Assembly (NCBI RefSeq): GCF_002093975.1
Contig: NZ_MSZZ01000050.1
Span: 1 to 64,000, forward strand
Source: Thermoactinospora rubra
GTDB lineage: Bacteria; Actinomycetota; Actinomycetes; Streptosporangiales; Streptosporangiaceae
Direction: 5' to 3'
DNA length: 64,000 nt
The notes under the pieces were generated by a model. That model was not told the origin of the DNA, made no database searches, and saw nothing but the letters and a program-made list of their open reading frames with translations. Below, piece after piece: positions 24,569 through 32,508 of the stretch. The translations under genes and the position numbers were made by a program. Every line of letters starts with the position of its first letter. Position 1 is the first letter of the stretch.

Positions 24569-24933
24569 ATGGCAGGCAAGGCTGTCATCAGCTTGACCAC
24601 CGGGCTTGAGGACCCCGAACGGGTCACGGTGGCGTTCCTGGTCGCGGTCGGCGCGGCCGAGCAGGGCCGCCCGACGCTGATGTTCCTCACCAAGGAGGCG
24701 ACCCGGCTGACGCTGGAGGGCGTCGCGACCGGCGTCGCGTGCGACGGCTGCCCGCCGCTGGCCGACCCGCTGGCGCGCTACCGCAAGGCGGGCGGAACGT
24801 TCCTGGTCTGCCCATCTGCTTCGACTCCCGCAAGCTCGACAGGAGCCTGCTGATCGAGGGAGCGGAGCTGGGCGGCACGATCCCGATGTGGCAGTGGATC
24901 GGCGACGAGGGCGCCACCACCTTCAGCTACTAG
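24569..24933 (+). pseudogene. DsrE-family protein split by a frameshift
   Basis: AAGGAG precedes ATG 24569. The first frame gives AVISLTTGLEDPERVTVAFLVAVGAAEQGRP, LTLEGVATGVACDGCPPLADPLARYRKAGGTFLVCP, and then goes out of frame. The shifted frame continues ICFDSRKLDRSLLIEGAELGGTIPMWQWIGDEGATTFSY to a stop at 24933. Joining them at about 24813 (TGCCC-ATC, one C short) restores a complete DsrE-like sulfur-relay or peroxiredoxin-like protein of about 121 residues. This is either a recent inactivation or a sequencing error in a C run. Confidence 0.75.
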
Positions 24934-25002
24934 ACGGGGTGGCGAAGCCCGCCCGCTCGACCCCGCGACGCCGTACGGGAAGATCCACGGCGATCCCCGT
25001 GC

Positions 25003-25782
25003 CTAGTGGGGGCCCGCGGCCTCCGTGCCGCACGGGCCGCCGCCTGCCGCCGGCGCCAGGTGGATGCGCTCGCCCGACATCGTGAGCGTCGGGTAGTACT
25101 CGGCGATCCGCTCCGCCGAGCGGCCGGCGTAGTGGCAGATGAAGCTGCGCCTGAAGCGGTCCGTCGTGGTGTTCGGCTCCGAGCCGTGCACCAGGCTGCC
25201 GTTGAAGAACAGCACGTCGCCGGGGTCCATGTCGACCGGGACCTTCTCCAGGCCGGGCGGCGGCGGGACGTACTCGCGGGTGAAGGACACCTCGGGATCG
25301 GCGTCCTCCGGGCAGAACACGTCCATCAGGTGCGTGCCGGGCACGACCTCCAGGCCGCCGTTCGCCCGGTCCACCCGGTCGAGCGCCACCCACGCGGCCA
25401 CGCACGTGCCCGGCTCGACCCGCAGGTAGAAGTTGTCCTGGTGCAGCGCCTGGCCCCTGGCGCCCGGCGGCTTGAAGTAGAACATGCTCTGGGCTGCTAT
25501 CGGCTCCTCGCCGAGGAGCTCGCGCAGGATCGCGGCGATGCGAGTGTCGAGCAGGTACCGCAGGGCGAGGTCGCTCACCTCGTGGGGATGCATGATGCGC
25601 GGGTAGTCGCGCAGGACGTCGTACGGCTTGCCCGGCTCCTGCGGCATCGGCGCGAAGTGGCCGGGGATTGGGCCTCCGGCGTGCATCGCCATGAACTCGT
25701 CACGCAGCTCGGCCACCTCTTCGGGGGCGAGAAGGCCGGGCACCAGCAGGTACCCCTGGTCGTGGAAGTCGTCGAGCCTCAT
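25003..25782 (-). CDS. Phytanoyl-CoA dioxygenase (PhyH) family
   Basis: 259 residues from ATG 25782 with GGAGGG ahead. Fe(II)/2-oxoglutarate oxygenase marks: FHDQGYLLVPGLLAPEEVAELRDEF, the facial triad start LHQDNFYLRV (His-x-Asp), GGLEVVPGTH, the distal His in LVHGSEPNTT followed by the 2-oxoglutarate-binding Arg in RFRRSF. Divergent AraC gene starts 35 bp away, so that regulator probably controls it. Relatives hydroxylate small ligands such as ectoine-like or lipid substrates; the substrate here is unknown. Confidence 0.88.
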   Translation of the reverse strand: MRLDDFHDQGYLLVPGLLAPEEVAELRDEFMAMHAGGPIPGHFAPMPQEPGKPYDVLRDYPRIMHPHEVSDLALRYLLDTRIAAILRELLGEEPIAAQSMFYFKPPGARGQALHQDNFYLRVEPGTCVAAWVALDRVDRANGGLEVVPGTHLMDVFCPEDADPEVSFTREYVPPPPGLEKVPVDMDPGDVLFFNGSLVHGSEPNTTTDRFRRSFICHYAGRSAERIAEYYPTLTMSGERIHLAPAAGGGPCGTEAAGPH

Positions 25783-25817
25783 GCCCTCCACGCTAGGGAG
25801 CGGGATCGGGTAACGGT

Positions 25818-26738
25818 ATGCCTGTGATTGCTGAGGACATGTCCGTTCCTGCTGCCGAGCTGATGATCGTGGGCCACTACGACAAGCCCGCGGGGTACGG
25901 CACGCGCCGGCCCGCCGGGTCGCCCAGCTGGCTGCTGATGTGGACGCAGGCGGGTGCGGGGCTGGTGGCGCAGGGCGGGGCGTCCGCCGAGGTGGGTGCC
26001 GGGGACCTGGTGGTGCTGGGACCGGGGGTGGCGCAGCGCTACCGGGTGGCGCCGGGGGCGGCGCGGTGGCGGTTCTGGTGGGTGCACTTCCAGCCGCGCC
26101 CGTCGTGGGCGGCGTGGCTGGGGCCGTACGCGAAGGGCGGGGGCTGCCACCTCGTCCCCGGGGTGCCCGAGGGGCTGCACGAGCGGATCGACCTGGCGTT
26201 CGGGCGGGCGCTGCGGGACGCCCACTGGGTGCCGCCGGCCGTTCCCGCCGCGGGCCGTGACCCGGCGACGCCCGCGGTCGTCGTGGGCGGGCCCGCGCGG
26301 GAGCTGGTGCTGGGTGCCGTCGAGGAGGCATTGGTGCTGGCCACCGCCGCGGCGCGGCCCGCGGGGACGCGGCAGCCCGGCGAAGGGGACGAGCGCGTTC
26401 GGCGCGTCCTGGCGATCATCGCCGCCGAGCCCGGCGCGCCGCACTCGGTGGCCTCGCTCGCCCGCGCGGTCGCGCTCTCGCCCTCCCGGCTCGCGCACCT
26501 GTTCACGGCCGAGACGGGCCGCACCCCGATGCAGGCGGTACGGCAGGCCCGGATCCGCCACGCGGCCGGGCTGCTGGAGGTGACCGACCTGGACGTGGGC
26601 CAGGTGGCGGCGGCGTCGGGCTTCGTCAGCCCGTTCCACTTCAGCCGGGCCTTCAAGCGGGAGTACGGCCTGCCGCCCCGCGACTACCGCGCCCGCCTCC
26701 GCCCTGATCCGGCGCGGAGAGGCCGGCAAGCGGGATGA
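25818..26738 (+). CDS. AraC-family regulator, divergent from PhyH
   Basis: 306 residues (ATG 25818 or ATG 25839). The N-terminal cupin-like AraC ligand domain (AGDLVVLGPGVAQRYRVAPGAARWRFWWVHFQPRP) is followed by a double HTH: VASLARAVALSPSRLAHLFTAETGRTPMQAVRQARI and LDVGQVAAASGFVSPFHFSRAFKREYGLPP. The ligand-domain type resembles those sensing sugars. Shared 35-bp intergenic space with the PhyH gene means both promoters overlap, so a direct control of that gene is very likely. Confidence 0.87.
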   Translation: MPVIAEDMSVPAAELMIVGHYDKPAGYGTRRPAGSPSWLLMWTQAGAGLVAQGGASAEVGAGDLVVLGPGVAQRYRVAPGAARWRFWWVHFQPRPSWAAWLGPYAKGGGCHLVPGVPEGLHERIDLAFGRALRDAHWVPPAVPAAGRDPATPAVVVGGPARELVLGAVEEALVLATAAARPAGTRQPGEGDERVRRVLAIIAAEPGAPHSVASLARAVALSPSRLAHLFTAETGRTPMQAVRQARIRHAAGLLEVTDLDVGQVAAASGFVSPFHFSRAFKREYGLPPRDYRARLRPDPARRGRQAG

Positions 26739-26914
26739 AAGGGATCGGCAAGCGAGAGCGGTGGTCTGGCGACTTGAGTTTCCGATTCCTCGGCGCGGTC
26801 GGGGATCCGGGCGTTCGTGAGGATCACGACAACTGGGATGAAAGGGATAAGCAACCAGGTCTGACTAGAAAGTTCACAGAAGTCCGATAAACAAGACAAA
26901 CGGAGCTTAACCCG

Positions 26915-27262
26915 ATGATGATCCTCAAGACCGCTCTCGTCACCGGCGCCATGGCCGCTTCCGCTCTCGCCCTTCCGCTGGCGGCGTCGGCCCAGGCGGC
27001 CACTTCCACGGCCCCGGTCGCCGCCCACCAGGGCAGCGCGAGCATCACCGCTGAGGTCGGCACGACGACCGCGAGCTACGCCAAGCCGAAGCCGAACTAC
27101 AAGCAGAAGCAGTACAACAAGGGCTACCACGCGGGATACACGGACGGCAGATCCGACTGCAAGAACAAGAAGCCCTATGACCTCAACGGGTCCGGGTGGG
27201 GCCCGTACCTGCGTGGGTTCATCGACGGGTACAACGCGGGATTCCATAGCTGCAAGGCGTAG
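26915..27262 (+). CDS. Small secreted protein, unknown family
   Basis: 115 residues. Signal peptide: ILKTALVTGAMAASALALPLAASAQA with cleavage near SAQA-A at about 29. The mature part is Lys/Tyr/Gly-rich with KPKPNYKQKQYNKGYHAGYTDGR and a repeated motif GYHAGYTDG / GFIDGYNAGF, plus two Cys (DCKN, SCKA) that may pair. GGAG precedes the ATG. A very strong stem-loop terminates it. Family not known to me. Confidence 0.7.
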   Translation: MMILKTALVTGAMAASALALPLAASAQAATSTAPVAAHQGSASITAEVGTTTASYAKPKPNYKQKQYNKGYHAGYTDGRSDCKNKKPYDLNGSGWGPYLRGFIDGYNAGFHSCKA

Positions 27263-27270
27263 GCGAAACC

Positions 27271-27313
27271 GGAAACGATCGGCTCCCGGCCGCATGGGGA
27301 GCCGATCGTTTCC
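27271..27313 (+). terminator. Perfect 17-bp stem-loop terminator
   Basis: GGAAACGATCGGCTCCC (27271-27287) pairs perfectly with 27297-27313 around a 9-nt loop, starting 8 bp past the stop of the secreted protein gene. No T-run follows, as is common for actinobacterial stem-loop terminators. Confidence 0.82.
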
Positions 27314-27432
27314 GCGTTGCCTTTCCAGTTGCCTTTCCATCCGCGGGTTCCGAGCCTCGGGTGACGGAGTCCGCCTGCCTGTGCGGAGCGGTTCAAGGAC
27401 CGGGGTGAGCGGAACCCGCCGGCCACGGCCGG

Positions 27433-28659
27433 CTATCTCATCTCCATCGCACGCACGAACGCCGCCACCATCCGAGGATCGAAGTGCGTGCCGGCAAGGG
27501 CCTGGAGTTCCGCGAGCGCCTTCTCCCGCGGCCAGGGCCGGTGGTAGGGCCGTTCCGTGGTCACGGCGTCGAAGAAGTCGGCCACGGCGATGATGCGGGC
27601 GAACTCGGGGATCTCCTCGCCCGCCAGCCCGAGCGGATAGCCGCTGCCGTCCACGCGCTCGTGGTGGTGCATGACGCCGCCGACCGCCTCGCGCAGGAAG
27701 GCGATGTCCTTGATGAGCTGACTGCCGTACCAGGGATGCAGCTGGAGGGCGGCCCACTCCTCCTCGGTGGGCTTGCCCGGCTTCTGCAGGATGGCCGTCG
27801 GCACGGCCGTCTTGCCCACGTCGTGCACCAGGCCCGCGTAGCGCAGGGCCTCGATGCGGCGCGGCTCCAGCCCCAGCTGCTCGGCGATCAGCACCGCGCC
27901 CTCGCCGACGCGCAGGCAGTGGCCGCGGGTGTAGGGGTCCTTGGTCTCCACCGCCTGGCAGATGGCCGCGATGGCCGCCTCACAGGCTTTGGCCTCGGCG
28001 TACGGCACGGCCAGCGCCCAGCGGGCCGTGATCAGGGGAACCAGCACCAGCAGCGCGGCATACGGTCCCAGGCTGGGCCACAGGCCGACCAGCACCAGCC
28101 CGAAAGCGCCGTTGCCGAGCGTGGGCAGGGCCAGGTGCCGCAGCTCGCGCCGGAGCTGCCGCGTCGTCGCCTGGCGGCTCAGCAGCAGCATGCCGGCAAC
28201 CAGCACCAGGTTGACCACCACGTACGCCACCAGCGCCGCGCCGAAGGCCAGGTACGTGCGCTCGGTCAGGGTCCCCGCCCATCCCGGGTCCAGCCCGGCG
28301 AACACCACCGCGGCCACGAAGCCGGACAGGGCGAACTGCGCGCCGTTGAAGGCGCGCTTGACAGCGGGCAGGTCCGGCTGGAGGGACGCCACGGCCGTGA
28401 GCCCGATGAGCGCCGCCGCCCCGGGCCCGAGCAACACCGCCGAGGCCACGCCGACGGCGTAGCTCATGGAGGCACGAGCGTGGTGCACGGTCAGCCGGAC
28501 GGGGCTGACCTCGCAGTAGTGGAACAGCAACGCCAGGACCAGCACGTAGCCCCACGCGAACGTGGTGGAGCCGACGGCGAGGGTGAACCCGGCAACGCCC
28601 AAGGCGGCTGTGACCACGACGGTCAGATACAGCCGGGCGGCAACGGGAAGGCCAGCCAC
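27433..28659 (-). CDS. Membrane HD-GYP-type phosphohydrolase
   Basis: 408 residues from GTG 28659 with GGGAG upstream. The N-terminal half has six or seven membrane helices (MASE-like sensor). The C-terminal HD-GYP domain has VETKDPYTRGHCLRVGEGAVLIAEQLGL, LVHDVGKTAVPTAILQKPG, LHPWYGSQLIKDI, MHHHERVDGSGYPLGLAGEEIPEFARIIAVADFFDAVTT: the HD and GYP motifs and metal-binding His are intact. Members hydrolyse cyclic di-GMP or other dinucleotides; the substrate here is not certain. Confidence 0.88.
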   Translation of the reverse strand: MAGLPVAARLYLTVVVTAALGVAGFTLAVGSTTFAWGYVLVLALLFHYCEVSPVRLTVHHARASMSYAVGVASAVLLGPGAAALIGLTAVASLQPDLPAVKRAFNGAQFALSGFVAAVVFAGLDPGWAGTLTERTYLAFGAALVAYVVVNLVLVAGMLLLSRQATTRQLRRELRHLALPTLGNGAFGLVLVGLWPSLGPYAALLVLVPLITARWALAVPYAEAKACEAAIAAICQAVETKDPYTRGHCLRVGEGAVLIAEQLGLEPRRIEALRYAGLVHDVGKTAVPTAILQKPGKPTEEEWAALQLHPWYGSQLIKDIAFLREAVGGVMHHHERVDGSGYPLGLAGEEIPEFARIIAVADFFDAVTTERPYHRPWPREKALAELQALAGTHFDPRMVAAFVRAMEMR

Positions 28660-28832
28660 GCATGCTCCCGAGACGGCGAAGGAGAGACGGCACCGGCTCG
28701 ACGATCGCGAGTCGATGGTGACTGCTTACCAGCCGGCGGAGCATGATCGGGCGAGGTTGGTCACGCAGGTGGCCGGTTCCCGCAGAGAGTTCCGGATGAG
28801 CGTGACCGAGCAGGATCTTCGCCGTACCGGCC

Positions 28833-30044
28833 TCACGCCTCCACGGCGCGGCGTGGCCTGCGAGCGCCGGAGACGAAAGCGCCGATGCGGCTCAGGGCGG
28901 TGCCCGCCTCGGGCAGGAACGACCAGAAGTGGTGGAAGACGTGGGCGTCGACCGGATACAGGTCGAGCCCGACGTCCACCCCGTGCTCGCGGGCTCGCTC
29001 GGTGAACCGGCGCGCCTCGGGGGCCAGGGGGTCGCCGGTCCCCACCTGCACCAGGATCGGCGGATAGCCGGACAGGTCCGCGGCGAACGGGTCGACGAGC
29101 GGGTCGTCCGAGGGGTGTCCGGCCAGGTAGTGCCCGGCGTACTCCAGGCTGAGCGTGAGCATCGCAGACGGGCCGGTTTCGGCGAGGTGGCGGCAGCTCA
29201 GGTCCAGCCAGGAGCTCAGGAGGACGACCCGCCCGGGAAGGGGCAGGCCGCGCTGCCGGAGCGCGGCCAGCAGCGACATGGCCAGCCCGCCGCCGGAGGA
29301 GTCCCCCGACACGGTGAGCGTGGCGGGGTCGGCGGTCCTGCCCAGCAGCCACTGGTAGGCCCGCACCGCGTCGTCGACCGCCGCCGGGAACGGGTGCTCC
29401 GGGGCGAGGCGGTACTCGGGCAGCAGGGCCGCCGCGCCGGTGGCCACGCACAACGCCCCGGCCAAGGAGCGGTAGCCGTACGCGGAGCCCAGCACGTAGC
29501 CGCCGCCGTGCAGGTGGAGCAGGGTGACGGGCCGGTCAGGCCCGGGGGTCAGCACGAGCGACGGCACGCCGCCCGCGTTGACCGAGCGGGTGTCGACCTC
29601 GGAGGGCACCGGGAACTCTGCGAGAACCGCCTCGTTCACATCGCGCAGTTCCTGCAGCTCCGCGGACCCGGCCATGGTCGTCATCGGCTCCATCAGCCGG
29701 GCGATGCGGCCGGCGACCTCGCCGCCCACGGCCCGGGTCACGGCCACGGCGTCGTCGACGTCGGCGAGGATCCGCCGCGCCCGGTCCAGAAGCGCCTCAC
29801 CGGCCGGCGTGAGCTCCACCCGGTGGGTGCTGCGGCGCAGCAGCTCGCAGCCGACCAGGCGCTCCAGCGCGCGGATCTGCCTGCTCAGCGCGGGCTGGGA
29901 CAGGTAGAGACGGCCGGCGGCGCGCCCGAAGTTGAGCTCGTCGGCCACCGCGACGAATGACCGCAGGTGGCGCAGCTCGATCGCGTCGGGGGCCTGGGGG
30001 AGCGGCAGCACGGCACCGGTCGGGCTGTCCTGGTTGTCGTCCAC
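28833..30044 (-). CDS. LysR-type HTH fused to alpha/beta-hydrolase
   Basis: 403 residues in one frame from GTG 30044. Residues about 20-115 are a LysR N-terminal winged helix and linker helix (IELRHLRSFVAVADELNFGRAAGRLYLSQPALSRQIRALERLVG, FRRS-like LLRRSTHRVELTPAGEALL). In place of the LysR substrate domain follows an HSL-type esterase (about 120-395): oxyanion motif HLHGGGYVLGS, EYRLAPEHPFPAAVDDA, nucleophile GDSSGGGLA, Asp in VQVGTGDPLA, His in DAHVFHHF. All catalytic residues are present. Fusion of a DNA-binding domain to an esterase suggests a ligand-modifying or auto-inactivating regulator. The join could also be an old in-frame deletion between two genes. Confidence 0.85.
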   Translation of the reverse strand: MDDNQDSPTGAVLPLPQAPDAIELRHLRSFVAVADELNFGRAAGRLYLSQPALSRQIRALERLVGCELLRRSTHRVELTPAGEALLDRARRILADVDDAVAVTRAVGGEVAGRIARLMEPMTTMAGSAELQELRDVNEAVLAEFPVPSEVDTRSVNAGGVPSLVLTPGPDRPVTLLHLHGGGYVLGSAYGYRSLAGALCVATGAAALLPEYRLAPEHPFPAAVDDAVRAYQWLLGRTADPATLTVSGDSSGGGLAMSLLAALRQRGLPLPGRVVLLSSWLDLSCRHLAETGPSAMLTLSLEYAGHYLAGHPSDDPLVDPFAADLSGYPPILVQVGTGDPLAPEARRFTERAREHGVDVGLDLYPVDAHVFHHFWSFLPEAGTALSRIGAFVSGARRPRRAVEA

Positions 30045-30087
30045 GTCGCCATTGTGATGGAAGGCGCAGGCAGCGCGTCATGCGTTG

Positions 30088-30108
30088 CGTGCACCACCGT
30101 CATGCACG
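30088..30108. promoter_or_regulatory. Possible LysR-type palindrome CGTGCA-N9-TGCACG
   Basis: Inverted repeat of 6 bp (30088-30093/30103-30108) in the 133-bp space between the LysR-esterase gene and the rightward RibD-like gene, with overall spacing like a T-N11-A LysR box. Position fits a shared regulator site; no experimental basis. Confidence 0.45.
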
Positions 30109-30177
30109 TTCGGCCTTTCCCTTCGCGTCAGCCTCGCTGCCAGGCTGGCCGCACCGACCCAACCGAAGGGACACGCC

Positions 30178-30717
30178 ATGGGCCGCCTGGTCAATTCCAC
30201 CTACATCACCCTCGACGGAGTCGTCGGAGAGCCACACGAGTGGCCCTCGACCGGTGGCGACGACGGAACCGCGCTGAAGATCCAGACCGACCTGCTGTTC
30301 GCCACCGACGCCGTGCTGATGGGACGACGCACCTACGAGGTGTTCGCCGGCACCTGGCCCGGCCGCGCGGGCGACCCCTACAGCGACCGGATCAACGCGA
30401 TGCCCAAGTACGTCGCCTCGACCACGCTCGCCGACCCCGCCTGGAACAACACGACGGTGCTCGCCGACCGGGTCGCCGACCGCGTCGCCGAGCTCAAGGA
30501 CGGCGGCACGAATCTGGTCCAGTACGGCTTCGGCGAGCTGTCGCACACGCTGCTCCAGCACGGTCTCGTCGACGAGCTGCGCCTGTGGGTGCACCCGTTC
30601 CTGGTGGGCAAGGGGGACCCGCTGCTCCGCGACGGCTCCACCGCGGCCTTCGCCCTCGCCGACTCCACCGTCCTGACCTCCGGCATCGTCGTGCTCACCT
30701 ACCAGCCTCGGCGATGA
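30178..30717 (+). CDS. RibD C-terminal/dihydrofolate-reductase-like protein
   Basis: 179 residues from ATG 30178. RibD_C/DHFR-like fold: GRLVNSTYITLDGVVGEPHEW, LLFATDAVLMGRRTYEVFAGTWPG, YVASTTLADPAWNNTTVL, LVQYGFGELSHTLLQHGLVDELRLWVHPFLVGKGD. Proteins of this family are NADPH-binding reductases with unknown substrate. It overlaps the next frame by ATGA and probably forms an operon with it, opposite the LysR-esterase gene. Confidence 0.87.
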   Translation: MGRLVNSTYITLDGVVGEPHEWPSTGGDDGTALKIQTDLLFATDAVLMGRRTYEVFAGTWPGRAGDPYSDRINAMPKYVASTTLADPAWNNTTVLADRVADRVAELKDGGTNLVQYGFGELSHTLLQHGLVDELRLWVHPFLVGKGDPLLRDGSTAAFALADSTVLTSGIVVLTYQPRR

Positions 30718-31115
30718 CCTGGGCAACCCTGCACCTGCGTACCCGTAGCGGAACGGTGCCGGTCAGGGTCTGCTGGCCCGGCGCGCGCACGGTCGCGACC
30801 GTGCTGGCGGTCCGCTTCCAGGACCTCCCCGGCCACGGCCCGCAGCCCGCCGGGACCGTCGTGCTCGCCGCCCGGCCGGCCACTGTCGAGGACGCGATCG
30901 CGATCACGGAGTGGGCCGCCGACCACGTCCGCGAGTTCACCGCGGCGCCCGGCCGCCTGGTCGTCGGCGGCACCGGCGAGGGCGCCGCGCTCGCCGCCGC
31001 CGTGGTACGGCACGCCGCCGAGCAGGGCTGGCCTCCGCTCACCCACGAACGTGACCCTGACTGTCCCGCGCAGGTACGGCGCGGCGACGGAACCCGCCTG
31101 ACGAAGGAGAACACC
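30714..31115 (+). pseudogene. Truncated hydrolase-like segment in frame with DUF1330
   Basis: An ATG at 30714 overlaps the previous stop (ATGA). The 134-codon segment (VLAVRFQDLPGHGPQPAGTVVLAARPATVEDAIAITEWAADHVREF, RLVVGGTGEGAALAAAVVRHAAEQGWPPLTHE) resembles the middle of an alpha/beta-hydrolase: an EWAADHV...GGTGEGAALAA elbow in which the usual GDSAGG serine motif appears as GGTGEG. No stop codon separates it from the DUF1330 gene. It is either the remnant of a hydrolase lost by deletion or the N-terminal half of a fusion. Confidence 0.5.
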
Positions 31116-31460
31116 ATGACCGCCTACGCGATCGCGCACCTGAAGACCCCGACCCCGCATCCGGACGTGCTGGAGTACATGGAACGCATCCAGGCGACGC
31201 TGGACCCCTTCCACGGATGTTTCCTGGTTCACGGACCCCAGGTCGACGTGCGAGAGGGCGAGTGGCCCGGCACGGTCGTCGTCATCGAGTTCCCCGACCT
31301 GGCCGGCGCCAGGGGCTGGTACGAATCTCCGGCATACCAGCAGATCCTGCCTCTGCGCACCGGCCACATCGACGGCGCGGCCGTCCTGGTGGAGGGCGTG
31401 GAGCCGGGCCACGACGCCGCCGAGTTCGCGGCAACCCTGCGGCGTGCCGCGCAGGGCTGA
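31116..31460 (+). CDS. DUF1330 family protein
   Basis: 114 residues from ATG 31116, which has a strong AAGGAG box seven bases ahead, so independent translation is likely even though the upstream frame is open. DUF1330 features: MTAYAIAHLKTPTPHPDVLEYMERIQATLDPFHGCFLVHGP, VVVIEFPDLAGARGWYESPAYQQILPLR. These are small dimeric alpha/beta-barrel (ferredoxin-like) proteins with no known reaction. It ends before a bidirectional terminator. Confidence 0.85.
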   Translation: MTAYAIAHLKTPTPHPDVLEYMERIQATLDPFHGCFLVHGPQVDVREGEWPGTVVVIEFPDLAGARGWYESPAYQQILPLRTGHIDGAAVLVEGVEPGHDAAEFAATLRRAAQG

Positions 31461-31538
31461 GCGCACATCGTCAGTCGCTCGGAGAGCGGAGTCGATCATG
31501 ACGCTTTTCGTCCACCTACACATGGGCTGACGTGCGAC

Positions 31539-31582
31539 ACGACTGGGCCGGGGAACCCCGTCGGGCTCCCCGGCTCAGTCGT
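31539..31582. terminator. Bidirectional terminator between DUF1330 and LPMO
   Basis: 16-bp stem (31539-31554/31567-31582) with one G-T pair and a 12-nt loop, placed between two converging genes. Strong candidate for termination in both directions. Confidence 0.8.
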
Positions 31583-31617
31583 GCCGGCCGCGGATCGCCG
31601 GCCGTCCACGCCCGTGG

Positions 31618-32334
31618 TCACAGGCGCTGCCACAGGGCCGGAGCGTTGGGGGGCTCCCAGCCGTTGAGCGAGGTGTGCGCCTGCCGGCACCGGTACGTGG
31701 CGCCGCCGTACGTCACCGTGGCGCCGACGGCGTAGGAGACGTTCGGCGCCCACGTGCCGCCGGGCGGGGTGGTCTGCGTGGGCGTCGGGGAAGGCGAGGG
31801 GGACGGAGAGGGCGTGCTGCCGCCGCCGCCGACGTTGACGTCGACGCAGCTGTAGAAGGCCATGGCGGTGTCGGCGATGTTCCAGATCGCCAGGATCTTC
31901 TGCCGGCCGCTGAACCCGCTGAGGTTCAGCGTGTGCGACACCGTGGGAGGCGGCTGGGCGCCGCCGCCGCTGAAGTATCCCACCCTGGTGCCGCCGATGT
32001 AGTACTCGTAGTCGCGGGTCGCGTGCCGGGCGGTGAAGGTCCAGGTGAAGGTCACCGAGGTGCCGACGCCCGTGACCGGCCAGGCCTTGCTGTCGTCGTT
32101 GAGCGGCGCCCACCTGGGGTCGCCCGCGTGGCAGTTGCGCTGGCCCTTGGGGCCCTCCACGCTCTGCGGCTCGTAGATGATCGGCCCGCAGTTGGCGACC
32201 CGGCCGGCCGCGCAGTGAGCTTGGCGGCTGGGCGGCGCCGACACGTAGCCGTGCGCCAGCGCGGGCTGGGCGATGACGACCGTGCCCGCGACCGTGAGGA
32301 AGACCATGGACAGGAGGGTTAAGAATCTTCGCAT
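31618..32334 (-). CDS. Secreted AA10 lytic polysaccharide monooxygenase with CBM5/12
   Basis: 238 residues. Signal peptide (VFLTVAGTVVIAQPALA) ends exactly before HGYVSAPPSRQ, so the mature N-terminus is the copper-binding His of the histidine brace; the second His is in NCHAGDP. The AA10 core contains AHCAAGRVANCGPIIYEPQ, KAWPVTGVG and FYSCVDV. A Pro/Ser/Thr linker leads to a C-terminal CBM5/12 (TWAPNVSYAVGATVTYGGATYRC, WEPPNAPALWQ), a chitin- or cellulose-binding module. It should oxidatively cleave chitin or cellulose outside the cell. AGGAG precedes the ATG; the promoter region is AT-rich. Confidence 0.93.
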   Translation of the reverse strand: MRRFLTLLSMVFLTVAGTVVIAQPALAHGYVSAPPSRQAHCAAGRVANCGPIIYEPQSVEGPKGQRNCHAGDPRWAPLNDDSKAWPVTGVGTSVTFTWTFTARHATRDYEYYIGGTRVGYFSGGGAQPPPTVSHTLNLSGFSGRQKILAIWNIADTAMAFYSCVDVNVGGGGSTPSPSPSPSPTPTQTTPPGGTWAPNVSYAVGATVTYGGATYRCRQAHTSLNGWEPPNAPALWQRL

Positions 32335-32508
32335 CGCTGGCTCCTGCGAATGGGGGGTGCCTTCAATTTAAAGGAAGGTTTACTATTTGTTAAGCGCCAG
32401 TGCTGAGATTTCGCCCGGTCCTCCGCCGCGATGGTAGGGCCGGCCGCACTCCGGGACGCCCGCCAGAAAGATCGATTATGGCGCCGCGGCTGTCTAGCGT
32501 GGTCGGCC

